Origin: Acidihalobacter prosperus
Lineage (GTDB): Bacteria; Pseudomonadota; Gammaproteobacteria; DSM-5130; Acidihalobacteraceae
DNA length: 45,648 nucleotides
Assembly: GCF_000754095.2 (NCBI RefSeq)
Contig: NZ_JQSG02000006.1
Span: forward strand, 1 to 45,648
Direction: 5' to 3'
A program made the translations under genes and the position numbers. The notes beneath the pieces are model-generated. The model did no database searches. It had not been told where the DNA came from and saw only the letters and a list, made by a program, of their open reading frames with translations. Below are positions 1-8,298 of the stretch, in pieces (position 1 is the stretch's first letter; each line of letters begins with the position of its first letter).

Positions 1-1598
1 CCGCCCGAGACGTTCGGGTTGCTCGCCTGCGCCGTGGTCGAGGTGCCCGCCGTGACGTTGGCCGAGTCCAGTGCCGCGATGTAGGCCGCGAGGTTGTACT
101 GCGAGACCGGGGCGCCCTGGGACAGGTTGTTGCCGTTGCCCGCCAAGGCGCCAAACTGCGACTTGACGCCATAGGCCGCGCCCGCGTTCGGGCCGCTGCC
201 CGCAAGTCCTAGAAACCCGGTGTCGTATAGCAGCGAGGCAGCGGCCGAGAAACCCGCCCCCGCGAGCGCGCCACCGGCGAAATCGGCAGTGAGCCCGGCG
301 GCTTGCATAGCAGTGGTGGTGGCACCAGCTATCGCGGTACCTGAGACTGCGCTGCTCGTCAACGCCGCTGCCGCCAATCCCCCCGTCACCGCGCCCAGGG
401 CGACGGCGAAGAGCGCCGTGGAAAACAGCGACAATCCGCTCTGCGACTGGCTGTACCGGTACACCTGCCAGGAACTGGTATCCAGCCCGATCGGGTCGGC
501 GCCCTGGTGGATGTACTCGACCCCGGCCGGGATCGTCAGTGCCGCCCAGTAGTGCCCCTTGTAGATCATCGAGGACACCCCGCCCTCGGTCGTCGTATCC
601 GACCACAGCTGCGCTTGCTGCTTAGCCTGGGCCAAGGCCGCCGCCTGAGCCGCCGCCTGCGCCTGTTTCTGAGCAGCGCTGACCTGCACGATGGGTCCTG
701 CAGCGATCGGCGCCGGGGCGGGAGGCACCGTGCCGGTCGTCATCGGCGTCCCGCTCACCGGATTGCACAGCGGCAGCTTGTAGCCGGTGGTGAACCCGCC
801 CGGCGCCTCGCCCGACGGCAGCACCAGCGTCCAGATCGGCTTCGCGTCGTAGGTCACCGTCTCCGTGGTTTTCTTGGTAAGCCCGAAAGAACCGGTACTG
901 GACTGCGTGCTCACGTGCGGCGTCACGTCCATCGTCGCGATCAGCCCGCGCTGCGCGTTGAATTTGCGCAGCACCATGCCCACCGCCGCGTAGAAGCCGT
1001 TCACGCCGGCATTCACGAAGGCGTAGGGGTCGCTCACCGTCGGGTTGCCGGCATTGCCCGGCACGAACTGCCAGAACGGGTTGTTCTTGTCGTAGCCGTA
1101 GGACAGGATGATGCCGTCCTCCGGCGCGAACGGCATCTGTTCGACCAGCACCTGCCCGTTGACCCGGATGGCCCGGTCGATCCAGATCCGGCCCACGGAG
1201 GTCTGCGGGTCGTAGAAGGCCATGACCACCGGCGCGGCGCCCATGGACTCGAAGTCGATGCGGCCGTTGAGGTCCTTCTCGGGCACCTTGAGCAGGATCG
1301 CCCCGGTCAGGTTGTCGACGTAGGCGATGCCGGCATCCATTGCTGCGAGGCTGTGCTGGCCCTGCAGGGTATTGTCGATGTGTCTGGCGACCGCGCCCCA
1401 CTGGTTGTAGATCGGCGCAGAGTCGTCCATGCGCTGCTGCGTGTTGGTCACCTGGCACTGGCCGAAGTAGTCGATCCCGTCGTGAAACGCTGGCGGCGCC
1501 GCGTAGGATGCCACCGGCAGCGCCAGCATGGACAACAGCGCCGCGCCCGTCAGCGTGCCGGCAGCCGTGCGGTAAAGGGTCTTCGTGATGGCATTCAA
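1..1598 (-). CDS. exported protein of unknown function, 3' end outside window
   Basis: The frame is open from a TTG start at 1598 to the window edge (532 codons seen) with no stop. The TTG has a good ribosome binding site, AGGAG seven bases upstream; an ATG just inside is out of frame. The N-terminus has a signal peptide with a hydrophobic core near residues 12-32 ending ASYA before APPAF. The middle (about residues 80-290) is a folded, aromatic-rich region. It is followed by an Ala/Gln coiled segment (about 310-340) and a long small-residue hydrophobic stretch (about 395-470) rich in Ala, Gly and Thr. I do not recognise the family. It is the third gene of a run of three exported proteins just downstream of the pil cluster, so a surface, adhesin or mating-related role is possible but is inference only. 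Confidence 0.75.
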   Translation of the reverse strand, partial: MNAITKTLYRTAAGTLTGAALLSMLALPVASYAAPPAFHDGIDYFGQCQVTNTQQRMDDSAPIYNQWGAVARHIDNTLQGQHSLAAMDAGIAYVDNLTGAILLKVPEKDLNGRIDFESMGAAPVVMAFYDPQTSVGRIWIDRAIRVNGQVLVEQMPFAPEDGIILSYGYDKNNPFWQFVPGNAGNPTVSDPYAFVNAGVNGFYAAVGMVLRKFNAQRGLIATMDVTPHVSTQSSTGSFGLTKKTTETVTYDAKPIWTLVLPSGEAPGGFTTGYKLPLCNPVSGTPMTTGTVPPAPAPIAAGPIVQVSAAQKQAQAAAQAAALAQAKQQAQLWSDTTTEGGVSSMIYKGHYWAALTIPAGVEYIHQGADPIGLDTSSWQVYRYSQSQSGLSLFSTALFAVALGAVTGGLAAAALTSSAVSGTAIAGATTTAMQAAGLTADFAGGALAGAGFSAAASLLYDTGFLGLAGSGPNAGAAYGVKSQFGALAGNGNNLSQGAPVSQYNLAAYIAALDSANVTAGTSTTAQASNPNVSG

Positions 1599-1670
1599 GG
1601 TCTATCTCCTGTTTCGATTTCGATGCGCAATACCGCGCCGACGGATAACCGTCGGCGCGTGTGCTTGTGC

Positions 1671-2180
1671 TTATTGACCGCCGTACCAGCCGCTTGCGGT
1701 ATCGGTGTCGGCGCAAACGGTGACCGACTGGGCCGGCTGCCAGCTCCAGCCGTAATTCCACGCATACACCGCGTTGTACCAAACGCCGTTATCGGCCATG
1801 TAACCCTGCCAGGTGCCGCCAGCCGTCACCGGGATGGCCGCCGTATTGTTCGGGCAGGTGAGCGAGCCGTTGTACCAGGTGCCGCCCGGCCCCCACTGGC
1901 CGCTGAGCAGCACCACGTCGCCAAAAGGACGGTAGTACGCTTGGTTGCCGCCAGAGCAGACCGTATGGTGGTTGTGTATATTTCCGGCTTGCGTACAGGT
2001 TCGCGGGGTGTTTTGACCGACCTGCGCCCATCCGCCCACGACCGGGCTACTGCTGTTCGGGGCATAGCCATTGGCGTTATAAATCATGCCGGCGAGGGCC
2101 AGGCCCGGCGCCAACAGCGCGCCGCCGAGCATCAGCATGACGATGCGTCGAACCTGACGAATGACGTGAATCTGCTTCAT
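1671..2180 (-). CDS. small secreted Trp/Tyr/Gly-rich protein
   Basis: A 169-residue protein with a clear type I signal peptide: basic start, hydrophobic core MLMLGGALLAPGLALA, then GMIYN. The mature part is rich in Trp, Tyr, Gly and Asn with four Cys, which suggests a small disulfide-stabilised beta fold. Repeated short themes such as GGTWYNG, GGTWQGY and NGVWYN look like a repeated strand motif. An AGGAG site lies eight bases before the ATG. It lies 17 bases after the 471-residue exported gene upstream and 72 bases before the next, so the three are probably co-transcribed. The motif style resembles pilus-tip or carbohydrate-binding domains, but no family is recognised. Confidence 0.7.
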   Translation of the reverse strand: MKQIHVIRQVRRIVMLMLGGALLAPGLALAGMIYNANGYAPNSSSPVVGGWAQVGQNTPRTCTQAGNIHNHHTVCSGGNQAYYRPFGDVVLLSGQWGPGGTWYNGSLTCPNNTAAIPVTAGGTWQGYMADNGVWYNAVYAWNYGWSWQPAQSVTVCADTDTASGWYGGQ

Positions 2181-2197
2181 TTCCCTATCTCCTATGA

Positions 2198-3613
2198 TTA
2201 CTGGATCACAATCGGCGCGACCTGAACGTACGCGCTCGCTGGCAGATGGTTGACCGTGTCGTTCAGGTAGCTGTAAATCTGGTTGCCGGTCGGGAACGGA
2301 TTGATGATGGCCGGACCCGAAGGCTGATAACCGCCGGTCAATGCCACGCTCTTGCTGAACGGCTGTGTCGGCGACACGACGTGCCGCGTAAAGCTGTTGG
2401 AGAACGTCGCGTTGCCGGTAGCATCGACGGTGTACTGGTCAACCTGCTGGTTGAGCAGAAACCCGTACACGCCCTGTTCGCGGAACTGTCCGCCGGCTCC
2501 GCGCGAGATGAAGAAGAACATCCCGCCCGGGTTGATGACCCGCTGTTGGATGTCGACCGCCGTCTGCGCGACGGAGGTGTTGTTCGGACCCGGGTTATAG
2601 ACTGGCGCGACCGTCTTGCCATACAGCAGGACCGCGCTGGATGCGCCGTATTGCTGTTCCAGTGGCGCGATCACGTTCTTGGCGAGCAGATCGACGGGCG
2701 TCTGCTGGTCGTAGGTGAGCGAGCCGACGTTCTGGCTGTTGTTCGGGTCAGGCACCCAGGCGCCCGGCTGATACTGCGTGCAGGCCCCACCGGCGGTCGC
2801 GCCGCAGTTGATGAGCGCCTGCTGATTGGCGACCGTGCCGACCTGGTACATGTCGTACTGACCATACTGGCCGAGCGGCCCGCCGTTCTGCAGATACGAG
2901 ACCGTGTGCCAGATCTGACCCTGAACCGTGAGAAACGACTGCGTGGCGCCGGCGCCGGAGGACTGCACCTCGAGTTCAGCCCATTCCAGATCGCCGGGGT
3001 TCGGCAGGGTCCAATTGGCGGGCAGGCCCTGCGAGACCGCGCCCTGTTCGTAGACGGCGTAGATGATCTTGGTGACGCCCGAGTTGTAGGCGGCGCCCAG
3101 GCAGTTGTAGCTGGCGTCCGGGTTGATGAAACAGGTATCGTTGACGAACCCCTTGACCGGCTGCCCGCCGCCTACGATCGTGACCGGCACGGTATAGGTG
3201 AACACGGCCTGCTTCACGTCGGCCATCGGCTGTCCCGACTGCATGAGTCCGGCGACCTGTTGCGCGAACTGCGCCATGTCATAGTTCAGCATCGTGCCGA
3301 TCTGGTTGGAAGCATCGGTCGGGCTGCTGTAGGTCGGGCTTGCAGGCGCCTGAATCGGGGTGAGCAGCGCGCCGAGGTTGGCGATCGCGTTACCGCCGCC
3401 GGAGGCGGTGTCGACGCCATGGGTATTGACGCTACGGCTGGTGATGCCGGATAGGGTGGCCTGTCCGCCCTGGGGATTGGCGACTTCGGTGATGGTGGCG
3501 ATTTTTGGGTGCAGCAAACCGACGCTGGCGGCATAGACAGGCGTCAGCGCAAAACACCCGGCCAGGGCGATTGCTCCGGCGAACAGGGTCGTCTTCTGAG
3601 TCTTCTTCTTCAT
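2198..3613 (-). CDS. exported protein of unknown function
   Basis: A 471-residue protein whose N-terminus MKKKTQKTTLFAGAIALAGC is basic then hydrophobic. It contains LAGC, a possible lipobox, but also a signal peptidase I site after PVYA, so lipoprotein versus secreted is undecided. The body is Gln/Asn/Gly-rich, with only a few Cys and no membrane segments, typical of an extracytoplasmic beta-rich protein. AGGAGG precedes the ATG. It is the first gene behind the promoter at 3715-3743 and heads the three-gene exported operon. No known domain is recognised. Confidence 0.75.
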   Translation of the reverse strand: MKKKTQKTTLFAGAIALAGCFALTPVYAASVGLLHPKIATITEVANPQGGQATLSGITSRSVNTHGVDTASGGGNAIANLGALLTPIQAPASPTYSSPTDASNQIGTMLNYDMAQFAQQVAGLMQSGQPMADVKQAVFTYTVPVTIVGGGQPVKGFVNDTCFINPDASYNCLGAAYNSGVTKIIYAVYEQGAVSQGLPANWTLPNPGDLEWAELEVQSSGAGATQSFLTVQGQIWHTVSYLQNGGPLGQYGQYDMYQVGTVANQQALINCGATAGGACTQYQPGAWVPDPNNSQNVGSLTYDQQTPVDLLAKNVIAPLEQQYGASSAVLLYGKTVAPVYNPGPNNTSVAQTAVDIQQRVINPGGMFFFISRGAGGQFREQGVYGFLLNQQVDQYTVDATGNATFSNSFTRHVVSPTQPFSKSVALTGGYQPSGPAIINPFPTGNQIYSYLNDTVNHLPASAYVQVAPIVIQ

Positions 3614-3714
3614 GGTGGCCTCCTAGCTCAGGTAAACGCCCTTTGGGAGCGTTTGCGTGAACCGGCTGCCGCTTGTTAGCGACTCGCCTCACGGAGATGC
3701 CACACGTAAAGAAA

Positions 3715-3743
3715 ATGATAAGTCGGTTGTTTTAAGAGGTCAA
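3715..3743 (-). promoter_or_regulatory. sigma70-type promoter for the exported-protein operon
   Basis: Read on the minus strand, a -35 box TTGACC (3743-3738) is followed after exactly 17 bases by a -10 box TATCAT (3720-3715). Each differs from consensus in only one position. It points toward the gene starting at 3613. The untranslated leader holds a small inverted repeat, AAACGC (3633-3638) with GCGTTT (3648-3653), which could fold near the start codon. Confidence 0.7.
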
Positions 3744-3746
3744 CTC

Positions 3747-5102
3747 TTATGGAGATTGGTTAGCGGGAGTTCCCTCCCATTCATCCCAACGATCTAATGG
3801 GTCGGATAGCGTGTTGGTGAGATGATTCTCCAAAGTGTGGCGCACCACCATTTCCGATACACCAAAAGCCTCAGCCAGATCGTATAAGTCGTCCGGGTCT
3901 GTAATTCTTTGGGCTAATTCCGCCCGCGGAAAAAGTAACTCCGCAGCAAAAGCGCGTTGAAATTTCTGCCTATAAGTCCGGCTGTCGGTCACAACTCCCC
4001 ATCCTGTTTCCGGTGTTCGGAGCATGTCATCTGCGATCAGCCGCGCCACGGCAAAGCGACGACCTGTCTCATGATTTTTGCCAATCAGCACCTTCTCTGT
4101 CTCGGGATGAAACAGGGTGATTGGTTCCTTTTTCGAGGCTTCCAAACCGGAAATCGATCTCACCGAAATACCGTAAATCTGAGCTAGATCTTCATTGGAG
4201 AGTCTGCCGTTGGGCTTGCCTATGACGGAGCGGAGAGCCTGCGCTTGCCTGACCGCCAGAACCCACGCAGGCTGATTGTTGTCGATAGTTATATGCTCAG
4301 GTCTGTAAGCATCCCGCGGACATCGGACCACGCCAAAGTCGTGCAAGTGATTCCGCAGATGATCCAGAAAGTACCAAGCGTCCTGGCCACCACCCGCGAT
4401 CTCCTGCTGACTGTCTTTATCGACCAGACTGCATATTTGCAAAAAAATGCCCCGCGACTTTTCTGTTGCTTCATCGGGGCTAAATCCCATGCGAGCCTCA
4501 ATGCTCCTCCAAAGCAGAGTTTCTCCATCTTTCTGCTCGTCCAAAAGTTCGCGATATATTCTCTGATATTCAGTATCGTGCAATTCTTTTCCAGCAAGCC
4601 GAGCATCTACCTGCCGCAAAAAATCCCATACTTGTTTCTGAAAGTCCTGCAGGGGCAGAATGAGTGGCACATTTGCCGTGTAGCGAATGGGATCGCGAGA
4701 TTCCACTTCTGCTGTCCATGGGCGTAGCACGATCCGGGCACCATCTGAATATATCCGAATGGGAGGCCATACATACCCGTCACCGACATTAGCTATATTG
4801 TGCGCGCAATCCCAGTGTACATTTTCCGATGGAGTGGATTCATACGAAAGTCGATAGTAGTTCCAAGCGAACCAGGTTGCCAGAGGATAGACCGATACAA
4901 AAACGTCATCCTGGACTTCGATTCTGCCGTCTTCCGTTCGCCGTTCATTTCTGCTCAGACATATCCCATCAATCGCAGAGCGCCCGGAGGAAATGCGCAA
5001 GTCCGCTAAAGTCGCGGCAGACTCCGTATCCAGATGGGCTTTCAAGCCCTCCGCTTCCCTCCATTCCAGATGGAAGAGATCGTTCATCGCCGAATTCTCC
5101 AT
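3747..5102 (-). CDS. ImmA/IrrE-like protein lacking the HEXXH zinc motif
   Basis: A 451-residue protein. The C-terminal part (about residues 330-440) follows the layout of ImmA/IrrE (COG2856) metallopeptidases: a conserved RRFAVARLIADDML stretch, then QRAFAAELLFP and EAFGVSEMVVRHTLEN. In active members the first stretch contains HEXXH; here the residues are ARLIADD, so the zinc ligands are absent and the protein is probably not a peptidase. A short helix-turn-helix-like segment (LAQIYGISVRSISGLE) precedes it. The N-terminal 250 residues are unrecognised. It overlaps the 3' end of the gene upstream by 19 bases, so the two are translationally coupled. Base composition is lower in GC than in neighbours, suggesting separate acquisition. 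Such proteins often pair with toxins or phage repressors. Confidence 0.65.
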   Translation of the reverse strand: MENSAMNDLFHLEWREAEGLKAHLDTESAATLADLRISSGRSAIDGICLSRNERRTEDGRIEVQDDVFVSVYPLATWFAWNYYRLSYESTPSENVHWDCAHNIANVGDGYVWPPIRIYSDGARIVLRPWTAEVESRDPIRYTANVPLILPLQDFQKQVWDFLRQVDARLAGKELHDTEYQRIYRELLDEQKDGETLLWRSIEARMGFSPDEATEKSRGIFLQICSLVDKDSQQEIAGGGQDAWYFLDHLRNHLHDFGVVRCPRDAYRPEHITIDNNQPAWVLAVRQAQALRSVIGKPNGRLSNEDLAQIYGISVRSISGLEASKKEPITLFHPETEKVLIGKNHETGRRFAVARLIADDMLRTPETGWGVVTDSRTYRQKFQRAFAAELLFPRAELAQRITDPDDLYDLAEAFGVSEMVVRHTLENHLTNTLSDPLDRWDEWEGTPANQSP

Positions 5103-5527
5103 TCTTTTTGAAGAAAGGATATCATTGAGCGTTGATATGAACTCAACGGGTAACCGTGATACACCCCCTCATTTGAGTTTTCCAGCTTGGCCTCGTACAC
5201 GATTCCATCACTATCTACCGCCCAGACACGACGAGGGAATCCATTCTCGGGATGCCTCGCATCGAACAGTCCTCTCTTGAGACCATCAAGCAGCAACTGC
5301 GATGCTTCATTTTTCAATATCTTACGAAACTTGTCACACCAAGTTTTAACGGGTGAGGCACAGGCCGGAGGAGTTAGTCCATAGTCCAAAGGATACCGCT
5401 TGTGCAGTGGGTTTCCTCTGTAGCTCACATTTAAGTTAAATGCGTGCCCTACATTTCCGCCCGGAGATGCTAACGGTACACCAATATTAGGCACGGTTCT
5501 CCGTTTCTTCACATATTTATCCGTCAA
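5084..5527 (-). CDS. unknown protein coupled to the ImmA/IrrE-like gene
   Basis: A 147-residue basic protein with no signal peptide or membrane segment. The C-terminal half contains RVWAVDSDGIVYEAKLENSN and a HGYP motif, a compact alpha/beta pattern I do not recognise. The start is uncertain: the frame opens with TTG at 5527 and a GTG lies at 5512; no in-frame ATG is available near the N-terminus. Its last 19 bases overlap the ImmA/IrrE-like gene. Two-gene units of this type are often toxin-antitoxin or stress modules, so this may be the effector partner, but that is inference from context alone. Confidence 0.55.
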   Translation of the reverse strand: MTDKYVKKRRTVPNIGVPLASPGGNVGHAFNLNVSYRGNPLHKRYPLDYGLTPPACASPVKTWCDKFRKILKNEASQLLLDGLKRGLFDARHPENGFPRRVWAVDSDGIVYEAKLENSNEGVYHGYPLSSYQRSMISFLQKEWRIRR

Positions 5528-5583
5528 AGATGCATGCAGCGCGCGGTACGCTCTGTCCCGCTAAGGGGTGCTTCACGAGTTAG

Positions 5584-5832
5584 TTAGTAACGGCATTCAG
5601 CCACCAAAACAGTGTCATTCTGAACCGCGTAGACTAGGCGATGTTCTTCGTCAATGCGCCTCGACCAAAAGCCAGATAGGTTATGTTTCAGTGGTTCGGG
5701 CTTACCGAGTCCATCAAACGGGGACCGCTGTATATCCTTCAAGAGCGTATTGATTCGTTTAAGCGTGGCCCGATCCTTCGCCTGCCAGAACAGGTAGTCT
5801 TGCCAAGCGTGATCTGAGAATTTAATCGGCAT
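5584..5832 (-). CDS. yoeB: YoeB-family mRNA interferase toxin with shortened C-terminus
   Basis: YoeB is a ribosome-dependent endoribonuclease that cuts mRNA in the ribosomal A site and is held inactive by YefM. The start at MPIKFSDHAWQDYLFWQ matches the family; an earlier in-frame ATG (5868) would add 12 residues inside yefM. Family residues are visible: GKPEPLKHNLSGFWSRRI and EEHRLVYAV, which include the catalytic Glu and Arg. The protein ends at CRY. E. coli YoeB ends CRYHY, and its last His and Tyr are reported to matter for catalysis, so this 82-residue copy may be weakened. It overlaps yefM by 11 bases, the usual coupled arrangement. Confidence 0.9.
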   Translation of the reverse strand: MPIKFSDHAWQDYLFWQAKDRATLKRINTLLKDIQRSPFDGLGKPEPLKHNLSGFWSRRIDEEHRLVYAVQNDTVLVAECRY

Positions 5833-6079
5833 CGACCAGTTCTCTGAACTGGCCTCCGTTTGTGGCAAGCTGCTCGATGGATTCCATCAGCCGTTTCGCA
5901 TTCTTGGGACTGCGCATCAGATAGGCGGTTTCTTCAAGCGCGTTGAAGTCTTGCAGCGACATCATGACGACAGGTTCACCTGCTTGGCGCGTGATCAAGA
6001 CAGGAGCGCGATCATTGGTGACCTTATTCATGATTTCCGACAAATGCTGGCGAGTGTGGCTGTAAGTCACTGCGTCCAT
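5822..6079 (-). CDS. yefM: YefM-family antitoxin
   Basis: An 85-residue member of the Phd/YefM family. It binds YoeB through its C-terminus and represses its own operon through the N-terminal DNA-binding domain. The start MDAVTYSHTRQHLSEIMNKV and the segment PVLITRQAGEPVVMMSL are characteristic. AAGGAGG stands just before the ATG and a palindrome lies about 14 bases further upstream. It is the first gene of the pair, as expected for this family. Confidence 0.93.
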   Translation of the reverse strand: MDAVTYSHTRQHLSEIMNKVTNDRAPVLITRQAGEPVVMMSLQDFNALEETAYLMRSPKNAKRLMESIEQLATNGGQFRELVDAD

Positions 6080-6092
6080 AAGACCTCCTTTT

Positions 6093-6114
6093 ATTGTACT
6101 TATATTAGTACAAT
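6093..6114. promoter_or_regulatory. operator palindrome of yefM-yoeB
   Basis: A perfect inverted repeat ATTGTACT (6093-6100), six bases TATATT, then AGTACAAT (6107-6114). Known YefM operators contain TGTACA-type cores, and this repeat has the half-sites TGTACT and AGTACA. It sits directly upstream of yefM and overlaps a likely -10 element (TATAAG on the minus strand), so binding would block transcription. Confidence 0.75.
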
Positions 6115-6160
6115 GATAATCGGGTCACAAGCAGACAAGAGAGCGCCACACATTCGCCAA

Positions 6161-6430
6161 TCAGGCTTCATGGCGCTTCGTTGGACTGCCCGCAGACACC
6201 AATCCCGCCTCCCGCAAGGTGGCATAGCCGTCCAGCATATGCGCCTGCGTTTGCATCCAGCGTTCCATCAACATGGGATCAAGCCGGTGCCTTTGCAACC
6301 AAGCGTAGAACTCTTTTTGGTGTTCGCTGATAAAGGCATAGGCAACGAGAGATTCGAGCCCACCGTAATCAGTAAACGTATCCGCATATATATGCGGTGT
6401 CCCCAAAATAGCGCTTTTCTGTGCGCTCAT
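6161..6430 (-). CDS. small protein of unknown function
   Basis: An 89-residue soluble, helical protein (many Leu, Glu, His, Tyr; pattern EFYAWLQRHRLDPMLMERWMQ). There is no signal peptide or recognised motif. A purine-rich AAAGGAACG precedes the ATG. It lies between the yefM operator and the pil cluster and is read in the same direction as both. It may be a cargo gene; the function is unknown. Confidence 0.55.
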   Translation of the reverse strand: MSAQKSAILGTPHIYADTFTDYGGLESLVAYAFISEHQKEFYAWLQRHRLDPMLMERWMQTQAHMLDGYATLREAGLVSAGSPTKRHEA

Positions 6431-6460
6431 TTTCGTTCCTTTTCGTTGGCTGTTTGCGAA

Positions 6461-7210
6461 TCAAGCTCCGCCCTGAAGTGCCTGCGTAATCGTCGCCGCC
6501 CCCTGCTGGGTCATGGCCGTGGCAGAAGCCGGCGTCGAGCCGGGCGCAGGCGGCACACCGCCAAAGCCCGACGTGTTTTCGGTCTTGACCTTGCCGCTGA
6601 TGCCCAACTGCCCCGCCCAGTCCGCGGATACCGGCAACAGCCGCTGATGCCCCTGTCGCACCAGCGTCACGCCGTCGGCCGATACGGCCTTGACCTTCCA
6701 GCTTCCAAGCTGGCTGCCAGGTGCCACCTGGATAACGCCCTGCGAGGTTTTGACCCAGGCGATTCGGCCGGTTGCGGTCCGGGTGATGCCTACGAGCTTC
6801 GGCGCGGTCGCCGCCTGCGGCGCCTGAGCCTGAGCGGTTTGCGGCTGAGCCACCGATTTCCCGTTCTTGCCAAGGGCCGCCCGCAGAGCCGTTACCTGCT
6901 GCTGCAACGCCGCCACGGACGCCTCCAGCGCCTTGAGCTTGCCGCCTGACGGCTTTGAGATGCCGTGGACGCCGGCGATCTGTTCCCGATAGTGGGCGAT
7001 CTCGTACTGCGCTTGAACCAGTTTCTGTTCAGCCTGCGCGGCCTTGGCCTGCTCGATGATCTTTTCATAGGACTGCGTTTGTCCGGTGAATGGATCAATC
7101 GGGTTGCTCGCGACACCCTGAGCCAGGGCGACGGACGGAAGCAGGAGCGAAAGCGGCAGAACGACGGATTTCATGGCCTGTTTTGTATTCACTTTCAAGT
7201 ACCTCTTCAT
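6461..7210 (-). CDS. pilP: PilP-like type IV pilus biogenesis protein
   Basis: A 249-residue exported protein. It has a signal peptide ending SVALAQG, a predicted coiled coil (about residues 45-115, rich in Glu, Gln, Ala), an Ala/Gln/Pro linker, and a small beta domain at about 138-200: LVGITRTATGRIAWVKTSQG, then VAPGSQLGSWKVKAVSADG. That domain matches the PilP family of IncI-type thin pili, in which a signature G-x-x-G-x-x-x-A-x-V is followed by V-x-x-G-x-x-L-x-x-W-x-V. It is the last gene of the pil run and lies 10 bases after the second PilT-like ATPase. It probably sits in the periplasm and links inner-membrane and secretin complexes. In R64 pilP lies between pilO and pilQ, so its position here is displaced. 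Confidence 0.7.
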   Translation of the reverse strand: MKRYLKVNTKQAMKSVVLPLSLLLPSVALAQGVASNPIDPFTGQTQSYEKIIEQAKAAQAEQKLVQAQYEIAHYREQIAGVHGISKPSGGKLKALEASVAALQQQVTALRAALGKNGKSVAQPQTAQAQAPQAATAPKLVGITRTATGRIAWVKTSQGVIQVAPGSQLGSWKVKAVSADGVTLVRQGHQRLLPVSADWAGQLGISGKVKTENTSGFGGVPPAPGSTPASATAMTQQGAATITQALQGGA

Positions 7211-7219
7211 TGTTGAAGT

Positions 7220-8287
7220 TCAGACACCCACGCCAGAAGGGTCATAGGAAGCACGCATAGCGGCGCGCAGCGATATTTTTTGACTGGCCCATAGCATGTT
7301 GATCGAGTCGTTCAGTAACGACATGCCATATTCACGATCATCCCGCATGGCGTTGGCGATCTGCCGTACCTTGTTTTGCTGGATGAGCCGGCTGATGGTG
7401 TCGTTGCAGAACAGGATTTCGGATGCCAGGTGCAGCTTCTTCTTGTCGTGACTCGGGATCAGCACCTGACTGACGATACCGACAAGCGCGGTAGCGAGCG
7501 TGGCTCTGCGCTGCTCGCCTTCCTCGCCGTCGTAGAACTGCAAAATGGCGCCAATCGTATCCTCGCAGGAATTGGTGTGCATGGTGCCGATGACCAGATG
7601 TCCGGAAGTCGCGGCATGCAGTGCGGCGCTGACGGTTTCGCGGTTGAGAATCTCGCCGATGGCGATAATGTCCGGACGATGACGTAGCGCGGCTTCCACG
7701 CCCGCAGCGAAGCTGGGCGAGTTCTCGGGGACCTCGCTTTGCGAGATGACGCATTTATCCCGCTTGTGAACATACTCGATCGGCTGCTCGATGGTCTGTA
7801 TATGCAGCGGTATCCGCCGGTTGATCCAGTCGAGCAAAGCAGCCATGGTCGTCGTTTTGCCCGCGCCGGTCGGTCCCGTAATCAGGACGAGGCCTTTGCC
7901 TCGCCCCAGCATCTTGGTGATGTTCGGCGGGGCTCCGATCGTCTCGAGCGGCGGGACATCGAGCGGCTGTCTGCGGATGGCGATACGCAGCGTGTGGGCT
8001 GAACCGCCGGTCTCGTAAACGCTGCAGCGCAATCGGGCCTGGCCGAATGTGCAGGCCATTTCCAGCGTGTTTCGATTCTCCCGCATGCGTTGCCGCCAGT
8101 TTTCCCCACCCAAATCCGGAGACGCGATGAAATGCTCGATTTCATCCAGAGTGAGCGGCGCCGACTTTGAAGCTTCGAATCCGCCCGCGCCGCGATATAG
8201 GATGGGCTCGCCGGGCGAAAGATTCGCGTCGGTGAAATGGAACCCCTCGTCAAGGTAGCGTTGCAGCAGGTCTCCGATGTCTCGCAT
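7220..8287 (-). CDS. PilT/DotB-like secretion ATPase (second copy)
   Basis: A 355-residue GspE/PilT-superfamily ATPase. It begins at MRDIGDLLQRY; GAGG lies eight bases upstream, and a longer reading would run into pilV. Walker A GPTGAGKTTT lies near residues 134-143. The Asp box is followed by the Walker B region DIIAIGEILNRET and the His box LVIGTMHTNS. PilT proteins normally carry GE-x-RD at the Walker B end; here it reads GEILN, so the Arg-Asp is lost. No Zn-binding Cys motif is present, which favours a retraction-type rather than extension ATPase. It lies 11 bases after the PilV-like gene. It may act as PilU, or as the DotB/TraJ-type ATPase of IncI transfer systems. Confidence 0.8.
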   Translation of the reverse strand: MRDIGDLLQRYLDEGFHFTDANLSPGEPILYRGAGGFEASKSAPLTLDEIEHFIASPDLGGENWRQRMRENRNTLEMACTFGQARLRCSVYETGGSAHTLRIAIRRQPLDVPPLETIGAPPNITKMLGRGKGLVLITGPTGAGKTTTMAALLDWINRRIPLHIQTIEQPIEYVHKRDKCVISQSEVPENSPSFAAGVEAALRHRPDIIAIGEILNRETVSAALHAATSGHLVIGTMHTNSCEDTIGAILQFYDGEEGEQRRATLATALVGIVSQVLIPSHDKKKLHLASEILFCNDTISRLIQQNKVRQIANAMRDDREYGMSLLNDSINMLWASQKISLRAAMRASYDPSGVGV

Positions 8288-8298
8288 GAGACGATCCT

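Noticed and set aside
507-2225. A 572-residue plus-strand open frame and other long frames opposite the exported genes
   Set aside because: They are antisense shadows in GC-rich DNA, with Arg/His-rich composition and no motifs; the minus-strand genes have signal peptides and ribosome sites.
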